In this document: positions 56,784 through 63,826 of the stretch, piece by piece
How positions within the stretch are numbered: the first letter of the stretch is position 1
Layout of the letters: each line of letters begins with the position of its first letter
Source: Flavobacteriaceae bacterium
GTDB taxonomy: Bacteria > Bacteroidota > Bacteroidia > Flavobacteriales > Flavobacteriaceae
Assembly: GCA_013214065.1 (NCBI GenBank)
Contig: JABSPK010000002.1
Coordinates: 486,388-550,387 of the forward strand
Length of the DNA: 64,000 bases
Reading direction: 5' to 3'
Notes under the pieces: generated by a model
Database searches by the model: none
The model's input: the letters and a program-made list of their open reading frames with translations, nothing else
What the model was told of the DNA's origin: nothing
Made by a program: the position numbers and the translations under genes

Positions 56784-57179
56784 TCAGGATTTCTTGCGTT
56801 TGTCCAACAGGTCGCGGTTTTCAATAGGGTTTTCTTCCCCTTTCAAGGATTTATCGATGTTTTCGATATAGTCAAGGGAGTCGTCCAAATAAAAAGCCAA
56901 TGCCGGCACGCGGCGCAATTGGTTTTTGGTGCGTTGGGCCAGTTCATGCTTGATCAGGGGCTCGTTCGATTGGATGCCTTTGATGAGTTCACCCGCCTTA
57001 TCAGACGGAAAAATGCTCAGGTACACCTTGGCCAACGAGAGGTCAGAGGTGATATAGACCTTGGAGACCGAGATCAGGGTGCCTTTCATTCCCCCGTCGG
57101 TAGCTGCCCGTTGCAGCACCTCGGCCATGTCTTTCTGTATAATGCCGGCTATTTTTCGTTGCCGTTGTGTTTCTTCCAT
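56784..57179 (-). CDS. rbfA: ribosome-binding factor A
   Basis: 131 residues. RbfA binds the 30S subunit during 16S rRNA maturation and helps cold growth. The KH-like domain (about 1-110) shows RQRKIAGIIQKDMAEVLQRA at the start and VSKVYITSDLSLAKVYLSIFP in the centre. The C-terminal tail is basic and variable. A TATTTTTG element lies 6 bp before the start. It precedes the permease gene by 2 bp. Confidence 0.93.
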   Translation of the reverse strand: MEETQRQRKIAGIIQKDMAEVLQRAATDGGMKGTLISVSKVYITSDLSLAKVYLSIFPSDKAGELIKGIQSNEPLIKHELAQRTKNQLRRVPALAFYLDDSLDYIENIDKSLKGEENPIENRDLLDKRKKS

Positions 57180-57184
57180 TGGGG

Positions 57185-57192
57185 CAAAAATA
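57185..57192 (-). promoter_or_regulatory. putative -7 promoter element of rbfA
   Basis: TATTTTTG on the minus strand, 5 bp before the rbfA ATG, so the transcript would be near-leaderless. Very short spacing, low certainty. Confidence 0.35.
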
Positions 57193-57217
57193 GTGCATTA
57201 ATACTATCTTCGTAAGC

Positions 57218-57625
57218 ATGATGGATAAGATAGAGCATATCGGAATCGCGGTGAAAGACCTAGAGGCCTCGAATACCCTATTCGCCAAATTGTTCGGCCA
57301 GCCCCATTACAAGATTGAGGCAGTGCCCTCGGAAGGGGTGCGCACCTCTTTTTTCAAATCGGGTCCGAACAAGATCGAATTGCTCGAAGCCACGGACCCC
57401 GATAGTGCGATCGCCAAGTTCATCGCCAAAAAAGGGGAGGGGATCCACCATATCGCTTTTGCGGTCGAGAATTTGGAAGTAGAACTGCAACGTCTTGAAA
57501 AGGAGGGATTTATCGTTTTGCCGGGCTTTCCGAAACCCGGCGCTGACAACAAAGAGGTCGCCTTTTTGCACCCCAAGGGTACAAATGGGGTGTTGGTCGA
57601 GCTTTGCCAAGAGCGCAAGGCGTAA
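57218..57625 (+). CDS. mce: methylmalonyl-CoA epimerase
   Basis: 135 residues. VOC-fold enzyme that interconverts (R)- and (S)-methylmalonyl-CoA in propionate metabolism. Metal-ligand pattern: KIEHIGIAVKDLEAS (His near residue 7), GIHHIAFAVENL (His near 81) and the C-terminal VELCQE acidic residue near 131. The second ATG (57221) is equally possible. Divergent from rbfA. Its mutase partner is not in the window. Confidence 0.93.
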   Translation: MMDKIEHIGIAVKDLEASNTLFAKLFGQPHYKIEAVPSEGVRTSFFKSGPNKIELLEATDPDSAIAKFIAKKGEGIHHIAFAVENLEVELQRLEKEGFIVLPGFPKPGADNKEVAFLHPKGTNGVLVELCQERKA

Positions 57626-57631
57626 CGGATG

Positions 57632-57662
57632 TTGGAACATCGAAAAATAAAAGCTAATTTTG
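57632..57662 (+). promoter_or_regulatory. promoter of the CAT-anticodon tRNA
   Basis: TTG at 57632-57634, 20 bp spacing, TAATTTTG at 57655-57662, 13 bp before the tRNA. Confidence 0.7.
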
Positions 57663-57675
57663 CGGTCCAATTAGC

Positions 57676-57749
57676 GGTCCTATAGCTCAGTTGGTTAGAG
57701 TAGCTGACTCATAATCAGTTGGTCCCTGGTTCGAGCCCAGGTGGGACCA
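57676..57749 (+). tRNA. tRNA with CAT anticodon (Ile2, or elongator Met)
   Basis: 74 nt. Acceptor GGTCCTA (57676-57682) pairs with TGGGACC (57742-57748), discriminator A. Anticodon stem GCTGA/TCAGT, loop CTCATAA, so the anticodon is CAT. T arm has TTCGAGC. C4-G69 and C5-G68 pairs, which favour TilS in E. coli tRNA-Ile2, are present; this favours Ile2, but elongator Met cannot be excluded. CCA not encoded. It is also the likely left boundary of the downstream island. Confidence 0.85.
57742..57749 (+). other. presumed left attachment region (attL) at the tRNA 3' end
   Basis: The island with its tyrosine recombinase begins directly after the tRNA, the standard arrangement for tRNA-targeting elements. 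The actual core repeat cannot be found because the right end is outside the window. Confidence 0.45.
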
Positions 57750-57750
57750 C

Positions 57751-57795
57751 TTGACCATGAGCCAGCCCCTTCGGGGGCTGTGCTCAAAAGGTCAA
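57751..57795 (+). terminator. compound nested hairpin after the tRNA
   Basis: Three stacked helices: outer TTGACC/GGTCAA (57751-57756 with 57790-57795), middle TGAGC/GCTCA (57758-57762 with 57782-57786) and inner CAGCCCC/GGGGCTG with a TTCG loop (57763-57769 with 57774-57780). No long T-run follows, so it may end transcription weakly or serve another role at the island boundary. Confidence 0.6.
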
Positions 57796-57884
57796 AAACC
57801 CATCTATACTGCATTATTCGCACTTATTGCACAAATAATTTCTTATTCAAATTGTCTCCTCTAGCTTAATGGAGGGGTATAATT

Positions 57885-57916
57885 AGGTTACCATAAACTT
57901 CAAAAAGGTTACCATA
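57885..57916 (+). repeat. two direct AGGTTACCATA repeats, 21 bp apart
   Basis: AGGTTACCATA at 57885-57895 and again at 57906-57916, exact copies, 46 bp before the integrase ATG. The 21-bp spacing equals two helical turns, as in arm-type recombinase sites or operators. Confidence 0.65.
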
Positions 57917-57961
57917 CTCAAAATTGTATGCCAATTGTTAAACCCTTAAAAATCAATTGGT

Positions 57962-59182
57962 ATGAAACAAAAGAATTTCACAATTCGTTTTGTAATAAGA
58001 AAAGCAAGACAAAACGAAAAAGGCATTTGTCCTATTTATTGTAGGGTCACATATTTAAATAAACGAAATCAGTTTTCTACCGGAGAATTTGTTTCGCCAA
58101 AAGACTGGAATTCCAAAACTCAAAGGGTATTAGGTGACACAGCAAAAGCATTATATATAAATGCTCAATTGGCAGTGATATCAAATAAACTGAAAATGAA
58201 ATTTTTGGAACTTCAATTAAGCAATCTCGAATTTGGAGCATTTGATTTTTTTAATTCATATGGACGAGATTTTGAAGGGACTAATGAGACTTATATCATA
58301 AAATATTTCAAAGACTTTTTGACTAAGATTAAAAAGTTAATTGGCAAGGATATACAATGGGCTACTTGGAACAAATATGAAAACTCTTGTCGCCATGTAG
58401 AATCATTTATAAAATCGAAGTATAAGAAAAATGATTTACCACTGAAGGAGCTAAAGCTTCAGTTTCTTCACGATTTAGAGTTCCATCTTAAAACAAAAGC
58501 TAATCTTAATCAAACTACCTGTAACAAGGTTATCCAACGATTTAGAAAACCGATTAGAACAGCTGTTTCTGAAGGTATTTTGGACAAAGACCCTTTTATG
58601 CTATATAAAACGAAACACGTTAAAAAAAGAGTTGTGTTTTTAAATGCTGAGGAACTAAGGCTTTTGGAGGATTTCAAATTTGTGCAACCACGACTTGAAC
58701 TTGTAAAAGACTTATTTGTCTTCTCATGCTATACGGGCCTACCCTACGGTGAATTAATGGAACTGGAGAAAAAGCACATTGTAATAAATTTTGATGGAGA
58801 GCTGTGGATTGTAATGAAAAGAAAGAAAACGGAAAAGAAATTATCCATACCGTTGTTGCCGAAGGCATTAAAATTGATTGAAAAATATCAAGGTTCTAGT
58901 GAAATGATTTTTCCTAGATTCAGCAATCAAAAGATTAATAGCTATCTAAAGGAAATTGCCTTTATAGTAGGAATTGAAAAACGGATTACTCATCACACAG
59001 CAAGAAAGACTTTTGCTTCAACGGTATTACTTTATAATGATGTTCCAATGGAAATAGTAAGTCGCTTATTGGGACATTCAAGTCTAAAGATTACGGAAAG
59101 TTATTATGGAAAAATTGTAGATAAGACTGTTTCTCAACAGATTATAAAGCTTAAGAAGGAACTCAAAAAGATTAAAGATTAA
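57962..59182 (+). CDS. tyrosine site-specific recombinase (integrase, Bacteroidota type)
   Basis: 406 residues. An N-terminal arm-binding region (about 1-60), a SAM-like core-binding domain (about 90-190) and the catalytic domain (about 215-400) are seen. Catalytic residues: Lys in the KRKKTEKKLSIPL region, His-Thr-Ala-Arg HHTARKTFAST (near 345), GHSSLKITESYYGK with His and nucleophile Tyr (near 373-388). The first Arg position is Pro in TGLPYGEL (usually TGLR), as in Bacteroides IntDOT-type recombinases, which replace this Arg. It integrates into or excises from the tRNA. The stop overlaps the HTH gene end by 11 bp on the opposite strand. Confidence 0.9.
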   Translation: MKQKNFTIRFVIRKARQNEKGICPIYCRVTYLNKRNQFSTGEFVSPKDWNSKTQRVLGDTAKALYINAQLAVISNKLKMKFLELQLSNLEFGAFDFFNSYGRDFEGTNETYIIKYFKDFLTKIKKLIGKDIQWATWNKYENSCRHVESFIKSKYKKNDLPLKELKLQFLHDLEFHLKTKANLNQTTCNKVIQRFRKPIRTAVSEGILDKDPFMLYKTKHVKKRVVFLNAEELRLLEDFKFVQPRLELVKDLFVFSCYTGLPYGELMELEKKHIVINFDGELWIVMKRKKTEKKLSIPLLPKALKLIEKYQGSSEMIFPRFSNQKINSYLKEIAFIVGIEKRITHHTARKTFASTVLLYNDVPMEIVSRLLGHSSLKITESYYGKIVDKTVSQQIIKLKKELKKIKD

Positions 59183-59393
59183 GCTTCTTAAAAAAATCAG
59201 ATAGTTTCAATTCACGTGAATCACATATCTTTTTTAATGTTTCAACTGGAATTCGATATTCATTTTCATCGAGTATTTTCCTTACAATTTTCTCATCAAT
59301 ATCATGGTCTAATGCAAAGCTTCTGTTAGAAGGATATTTACTTATCCATTCAACAGAAATGTAATTACATATTTCCTCATTGATATTGAACAT
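59172..59393 (-). CDS. small helix-turn-helix (XRE-like) regulator
   Basis: 73 residues. The span SNRSFALDHDIDEKIVRKI to IPVETLKKICDSREL matches the helix-turn-helix pattern of the XRE/Cro family (residues about 20-68), without an extra sensor domain. It is convergent with the integrase (11 bp overlap). Possible role: control of integrase or excision genes. Short, but the composition fits the island and the HTH signature is clear enough. Confidence 0.65.
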   Translation of the reverse strand: MFNINEEICNYISVEWISKYPSNRSFALDHDIDEKIVRKILDENEYRIPVETLKKICDSRELKLSDFFKKLNL

Positions 59394-59507
59394 ATCACAA
59401 AGGAAAAATCAACAGAACGAAAAAATGCGGACGTAAATCCGCACTAATTGGTTATTTTCAATCTTACACCCTTGTACTTAATCACTAACTATAATAAATG
59501 AACTGCT

Positions 59508-60533
59508 ATGGGAAGAATTATAATTACAATTTTACTTTTTAGTATTGTTATTAGCTCATGTTCAAAGTCGAAAGACCCTTTGGACAATGAAAATTTTGGC
59601 TATTTAAAAAAGGAGAAATTAATCTCAGAATTTAAAAAATCGTGCTTTTTTAAGGATGATATTGAAGATGATGGAGAAGGCGAACTCGACATTTTCTCTA
59701 TTTTACAGAAGTATGAGTATTTGTTACCTATAAATAATGACACTGTTATGTTCTGGGTGAAGTTTAGCCCAAGAATACAGTCTTATGCAATCGGAAATCA
59801 AACGTGCCTAAGTTTACATGCAAACCTGGATAACACTGATTTGGATGTAATGGATGTCATAAATAAATATGATGAATGGTATGGGCCATCAAAAATTTCA
59901 TATACAGCATCAGAAGAGAATTTTTTTACAGCAGGCGGAAAGTCGGATTCGATAATGGAAAGAGAGTGGTCAAATCAAAGGGTAAAAGTAATTCTAAAGT
60001 CACCTGAAAACTTTGGGTTGTCAAAAGACCAAATAACTATCCTATATCAAACAGTTGGTCATGAAGAAAATCAGAAAAGAATCAGAGATTCTATTGAGGA
60101 CAATCAATCATTCGAAAAACTGTTAAAGTTTGAAAAACCTAGGCCAACGTGGACAAAACTCAGAGATGGAATGTACTCTTTTAAATTCAATATGAATCCA
60201 TCAAGAGCAGAGCATTGTGATTTAAGGGCCATAACAGCTATAAGGTTCAAATTGGAATTATGGGATGAATTTAATGAGTTACTTTACCTAACAAATACAT
60301 TGACAATGACTTTGGAATATCCATTGGAAGCAGATGGATGTTCAAACCCAGAAGTAAATTATTTCAATCAAAATCTAGGAAATCGACAAGTCTATGAAAT
60401 GGAATATTATAGATATGCATCCGATGTTTCAGACCTAGAAAAAACAAGAATATATTCTGAAAACAATAAAATTTCATCTAAAGTCTGGGTAAGTCAAGTT
60501 GTTTTTGACGACGGTAGTGTATTAAGCCACTAA
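59508..60533 (+). CDS. hypothetical lipoprotein of the island
   Basis: 341 residues. MGRIIITILLFSIVISSCSKSKD has a signal peptide and lipobox (VISSC). The rest is a mixture of acidic and hydrophobic residues with no motif I know; a beta-rich C-terminal part is plausible (VKVILKSPENFGL, LRAITAIRFKLELWDEF). High AT codon use. No homologous family recognised. Its place between the integrase and a recombination module suggests cargo, maybe cell-surface or toxin-resistance related, but this is not supported directly. Confidence 0.65.
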   Translation: MGRIIITILLFSIVISSCSKSKDPLDNENFGYLKKEKLISEFKKSCFFKDDIEDDGEGELDIFSILQKYEYLLPINNDTVMFWVKFSPRIQSYAIGNQTCLSLHANLDNTDLDVMDVINKYDEWYGPSKISYTASEENFFTAGGKSDSIMEREWSNQRVKVILKSPENFGLSKDQITILYQTVGHEENQKRIRDSIEDNQSFEKLLKFEKPRPTWTKLRDGMYSFKFNMNPSRAEHCDLRAITAIRFKLELWDEFNELLYLTNTLTMTLEYPLEADGCSNPEVNYFNQNLGNRQVYEMEYYRYASDVSDLEKTRIYSENNKISSKVWVSQVVFDDGSVLSH

Positions 60534-60581
60534 AAAATAATTTTTTTTCATCGTTGCAAAAGCACCATAATCTACAATCAA

Positions 60582-60620
60582 CCCCCGCCCTTTTTTGAAT
60601 TGGGGGAAGCCCCCCTTCAA
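60582..60620 (+). promoter_or_regulatory. switch-like C/G/C leader upstream of the small beta-rich gene
   Basis: A C-run (60582-60586), a G-run (60602-60606) and a C-run (60610-60615) are spaced so that the G-run can pair with either. The right pairing is extended by TTGAA/TTCAA (60595-60599 with 60616-60620). Located 25 bp before the start at 60646. Looks like a mutually exclusive hairpin pair. Role inferred; the left hairpin has a T-run (60591-60596) inside its loop, not after it. Confidence 0.45.
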
Positions 60621-60645
60621 TTAGTATTAATTAAAATTTAAAACA

Positions 60646-60990
60646 ATGGTCAAAATCGTTGGATTTAAGACCTATTCCCGTGAGGATGGGTCGGAATTTC
60701 ACGCCTTGATAGTTCAAGGCGGTGTAGAGGCTGTCAAAAGCCAAGAAACAGGCAGAACTTACTTAACAGTAAGAAAGGCTAGAATAGCCTGCACATTTGA
60801 TGAACAAACCTGTGAGTCCTTAATTGGAAGTGAATTAGATGGCAAGGTTATCAAAGTGCCTGTAGAACCCTATGAATATGCCTTACCAGACACTGGCGAA
60901 GTGATGACATTGGAGCATCGGTATGAATATATAGACAATGTAAAGGATACAATCCGAGAGAATGTTATGGAAACTGTTGAGGTGGCTTAA
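60646..60990 (+). CDS. small beta-rich hypothetical protein (possible ssDNA-binding-like)
   Basis: 114 residues, not recognised. Predicted beta strands repeat (FHALIVQGGVEAV, GRTYLTVRKARIACTF, GKVIKVPVEPYEYAL, MTLEHRYEYIDN). It precedes a RecA-fold ATPase with a terminator between. Size and position are similar to the SSB-like partner of phage Sak4-type annealing modules, but no direct motif proves it. Confidence 0.55.
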   Translation: MVKIVGFKTYSREDGSEFHALIVQGGVEAVKSQETGRTYLTVRKARIACTFDEQTCESLIGSELDGKVIKVPVEPYEYALPDTGEVMTLEHRYEYIDNVKDTIRENVMETVEVA

Positions 60991-61011
60991 GCAAGCCTTA
61001 TTCTAGTAATG

Positions 61012-61043
61012 GAGGGTTATAGGAGACTGTAACCCTCTTTTTT
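61012..61043 (+). terminator. rho-independent terminator
   Basis: GAGGGTTA (61012-61019), 10-nt loop, TAACCCTC (61030-61037) and TTTTTT (61038-61043), 21 bp after the stop of the small gene. Confidence 0.85.
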
Positions 61044-61081
61044 ATGACTTATAACCAAATACATTATAAAAAGTAAAAAAT

Positions 61082-61966
61082 ATGATGAAGCTCGAAAATG
61101 CAAAAAGACAAAAGGTAAAACTAAGAATTGGAATTAGTGGGCCGAGTGGCTTTGGAAAAACTTACAGCGCACTGCTAATGGCAAATGGTATTACTAATGA
61201 TTGGAGCAGGATAGCTGTAATAGATACTGAGGGAGGTAGTTCAAACCTATATTCGCATCTAGGCGAATTTAAGGTGTTACAACTAAAAGACTCCTTCAGC
61301 CCAGAAAACTATATCGAAGCGATTTCAATATGTGAAAAAGCTGAAATGGATGTCATTATTATTGATAGTATAACACATGAATGGCAAGGAAGGGGAGGAT
61401 GTCTGGAATTACATGAACAATTAGGTGGACGATTTCAAGACTGGGCGAAAATAACACCTCGGCATAATGCATTTATTGATGCGATTTTGAATTCCCCATG
61501 TCACATAATTACAACAGCTAGGCGTAAGACAGAGTATTCGCTCAATATTGGTCAAAATGGAAAAACAAAGGTAATTAAGCATGGCACCAAAGAAATAACC
61601 CGTGAAGGATTTGAGTATGAGCTAACAGTAAATTTTGAGTTGGTCAATAGAAAATATTTTGTCAAAGCTAGTAAGGATAGAACAGGCTTGTTCTTAAACA
61701 AACTGGACTTCATTATAAATGCTTCTACCGGGAAGAAACTACAACAGTGGTGTAATATAGATGAAGTTTTGACAGAAGCCATTAAAGAGATTCAAAAGGC
61801 TACAACAGTAGAAGGACTTAGACATATTTATTCAAAGCACGAAGACTTGAGGGCTCAATTACACCCACTAATCATCAAGCGTAAGAACCTCCTAGAGCAT
61901 ATCAAAGAAAATGTTCAAACCCCAGAGAATGTATCAACTAATGAAAAAGACAAGGTTTCTGAGTGA
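61082..61966 (+). CDS. RecA-fold AAA ATPase (phage/mobile element type, possible Sak4-like)
   Basis: 294 residues. Walker A GPSGFGKTYSAL (near residue 20-31), Walker B MDVIIIDSITHEW (near 94-106), a basic TARRKTEYS segment (near 143), and a long charged C-terminal helical part (about 215-294). This layout matches the AAA_24/phage nucleotide-binding family, some members of which (Sak4) anneal single strands with an SSB. A recombinase or DNA-mobilisation role is likely; the exact role is not proven. Own terminator-separated unit from the preceding gene. Confidence 0.75.
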   Translation: MMKLENAKRQKVKLRIGISGPSGFGKTYSALLMANGITNDWSRIAVIDTEGGSSNLYSHLGEFKVLQLKDSFSPENYIEAISICEKAEMDVIIIDSITHEWQGRGGCLELHEQLGGRFQDWAKITPRHNAFIDAILNSPCHIITTARRKTEYSLNIGQNGKTKVIKHGTKEITREGFEYELTVNFELVNRKYFVKASKDRTGLFLNKLDFIINASTGKKLQQWCNIDEVLTEAIKEIQKATTVEGLRHIYSKHEDLRAQLHPLIIKRKNLLEHIKENVQTPENVSTNEKDKVSE

Positions 61967-62045
61967 AATGTATCATTGATGTTTGGATTCACATACATAA
62001 TATCATAGCTATTTCACTTCAATATCCCATTTAATATAAATCGAA

Positions 62046-62294
62046 ATGGATGAAAAGAAACTCTCAGAGATTTTACGATATAGTCGTTCAAATGAGCTAT
62101 TGGTTGTTGATTTGGATAATAGATTAATTGTGGTCAAATGCCCTTTTAAAGTTGTGGCGTTAAACAATGTTGGTAAGATTTTTGAAAATCACACATACCA
62201 TGTGACAAAGGTCAAGGTCACTCCAAAGCTGATTACGGTATTTGAGGTCCAAAACACCTTCTATTATTACTATTATTTTGAAATACAGCTTTAG
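62046..62294 (+). CDS. hypothetical small protein
   Basis: 82 residues. A beta-rich core (ELLVVDLDNRLIVVKCPFKVVALNNVG, HVTKVKVTPKLITVFEVQ) and an odd Tyr-rich end (FYYYYYFEIQL). No motif recognised. It starts 79 bp after the ATPase gene. Confidence 0.5.
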   Translation: MDEKKLSEILRYSRSNELLVVDLDNRLIVVKCPFKVVALNNVGKIFENHTYHVTKVKVTPKLITVFEVQNTFYYYYYFEIQL

Positions 62295-62385
62295 CGGCAT
62301 ATTGACTATTGTAGTTATGCTGTATTACATTTTGAGACGGTTTCTCCACCATCAAAAAACCACTGAAAATGAATTAAGCTTAATT

Positions 62386-62442
62386 ACTGCACATTATACA
62401 TTAACTGCACAAGATTATTTGAATTTTGTGCAGTTTGTGCAC
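62386..62442. repeat. TGCACA operator/iteron cluster with a 10-bp inverted repeat
   Basis: TGCACA at 62388-62393 and 62406-62411, and the reverse TGTGCA at 62428-62433 and 62436-62441. The central pair forms a perfect inverted repeat AACTGCACAA (62403-62412), 13-nt spacer, TTGTGCAGTT (62426-62435). Located 60-116 bp before the promoter at 62502. TGCACA also occurs near the integrase (57829-57834). Confidence 0.55.
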
Positions 62443-62501
62443 TAAATGCATTGAATAATATGCAATAAATTAACATAAAAGTTAAATATTAGTTAAATAT
62501 C

Positions 62502-62533
62502 TTGACAAAAGGGTGCGATATTTCTTATCTTTG
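62502..62533 (+). promoter_or_regulatory. promoter of the short transcript before the RepA-like gene
   Basis: TTG at 62502-62504, 21 bp spacing, TATCTTTG at 62526-62533. Complete Bacteroidota-type promoter. Confidence 0.8.
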
Positions 62534-62539
62534 TAAGAT

Positions 62540-62661
62540 TGGCATGATGCCATGCTTAGTTGCTAAAGAGAAAACAAAAGAATACAAGAGAAAAAAGAAG
62601 AACAAAAGATAATAAACCAAGTATGATAAATGCCATATGCTTAATGTATATGGCTTTTTTT
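62540..62661 (+). ncRNA. candidate ~120-nt small RNA or attenuated leader
   Basis: Starts about 7 nt after a strong promoter and ends at a terminator; no ORF of meaningful length. The 5' end has a small GGCAT/ATGCC hairpin (62541-62551), the middle (about 62565-62620) is purine-rich and unstructured, and the end is the terminator. The 5' segment GGCAT can also pair with the terminator's 5' arm, so read-through control is possible. Independently encoded small RNA is equally possible. Confidence 0.5.
62632..62661 (+). terminator. terminator before the RepA-like gene
   Basis: GCCATAT (62632-62638), loop, ATATGGC (62648-62654), T-run 62655-62661. The RepA-like gene begins 74 bp further, so it needs read-through or another promoter. 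Confidence 0.8.
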
Positions 62662-62734
62662 ATTGCATAAATACTCCATGCCAAAAGAGAAATTTTAATC
62701 AGCTATAGAGTATTTAGTTAATAAAAGAATTTAT

Positions 62735-63736
62735 ATGACTAAAAAAGTTATATCGTTTGCCGAAATGCAAACTAAAAGTAAAAACTACCCACGACCTAAT
62801 TATTTGTGGTCTGGGATAAAACAAAATTCATTTGGTCTTGTATTTGGGCCAAGTAAAAGTGGAAAAACAATCTTTTGTGAAAACTTGGCGATGTCAATTG
62901 CTGCAGGCAAAAATGATTTGTTGGGAGAAAAATTAAATGTCGGCCCAAAACGTGTACTATTTATTGGTCTTGAAGAATTTTGGCTTGAACGTGTTGAAAG
63001 AAACGGAAAACAGTATGATAAGCTTTCCGACGATGAAAAAAGGTTAGTTGATGTAAACTATTTGTATCAAGACATTGAAATGGAGCCTTATGTTAAAGGT
63101 TCAAAACAATGGAAGATGCTGGAACAAACTATTAAAGAATCTAAAGCAGAAGTAGTATTTATTGATAGTATTACGCGTATGAACCATGGAGACTTAGACA
63201 ATAGTAAAACTGCAGAGAAAATAATGCAAAGACTTAGAAAAATCTGTTATTCGAACAACATAACACTAATATGTATACATCATACAAGAAAATTAAATGG
63301 TAATGGAATTTTTATGGATTCAATGAAAGGAAGTTCTACTTTCAGCCAGGAATCTGATTTTGCAATTGGAATTAACAGAACAAATAGAGGTCACAGGTAT
63401 TTAAAGAAAGTTTTTTTCCGCTACGCTCCTGATGATTTTGATAATGTATCAGAATTTGAAATGGACTCAAATTTGTGGCTAGATTATTTAGGTGATATAA
63501 GTGAAGATATTATCTTAAACAGAAGTGATAGGCGCAGAAACAACAGGGTAAGAGATGACATTAAAAGCTATTTTGATGACAACCCTAGTCAAACCTTTAA
63601 GACTTCAGATTTAGTGAGCTACTTTACCACAGCATTTGAAATTAAGGAGAGGCAGGTAAAAACATACCTGACGGAGCTTTCAAATAACGGAGAAATATCA
63701 AGTCCAAAAAGAGGAGTCTATTCCTCTTCAAACTAA
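62735..63736 (+). CDS. RepA-like AAA ATPase / replicative-helicase family protein
   Basis: 333 residues. Walker A VFGPSKSGKTIFCENLA (near residue 35-51), Walker B VVFIDSITRMNHG (near 139), His-rich ICIHHTRK sensor (near 185), and a C-terminal winged-helix-like segment (about 272-330, VRDDIKSYFDDNPS... to RGVYSSSN). AAA_25/RepA-type ATPases act in plasmid or element replication, loading or unwinding at an origin. Likely a replication protein of the element. Upstream there is a promoter/terminator unit and a TGCACA cluster that could be its origin or operator. Confidence 0.75.
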   Translation: MTKKVISFAEMQTKSKNYPRPNYLWSGIKQNSFGLVFGPSKSGKTIFCENLAMSIAAGKNDLLGEKLNVGPKRVLFIGLEEFWLERVERNGKQYDKLSDDEKRLVDVNYLYQDIEMEPYVKGSKQWKMLEQTIKESKAEVVFIDSITRMNHGDLDNSKTAEKIMQRLRKICYSNNITLICIHHTRKLNGNGIFMDSMKGSSTFSQESDFAIGINRTNRGHRYLKKVFFRYAPDDFDNVSEFEMDSNLWLDYLGDISEDIILNRSDRRRNNRVRDDIKSYFDDNPSQTFKTSDLVSYFTTAFEIKERQVKTYLTELSNNGEISSPKRGVYSSSN

Positions 63737-63761
63737 TAAATACCCAACATAATTTTAATAG

Positions 63762-63791
63762 AAAACCCAGTTCATTCGAGCTGGGTTTTTT
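63762..63791 (+). terminator. terminator of the RepA-like gene
   Basis: AAAACCCAG (63762-63770) with CTGGGTTTT (63781-63789); inner TTC/GAG pairs and ATTC loop extend it to about 12 bp; T-run follows. Confidence 0.85.
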
Positions 63792-63826
63792 CTTATACAA
63801 AAGCTACATTTATCAAAATTTGATTA

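Noticed and set aside
59211..59226. CACGTG core within CAATTCACGTGAATCA as a third parS
   Set aside because: Four mismatches to the TGTTTCACGTGAAACA form; lies in the HTH gene of the island.
62242..62445. 67-codon frame with a hydrophobic segment after the 82-residue protein
   Set aside because: It overlaps the preceding gene and its second half is made of the TGCACA repeat cluster, so it is unlikely to code.
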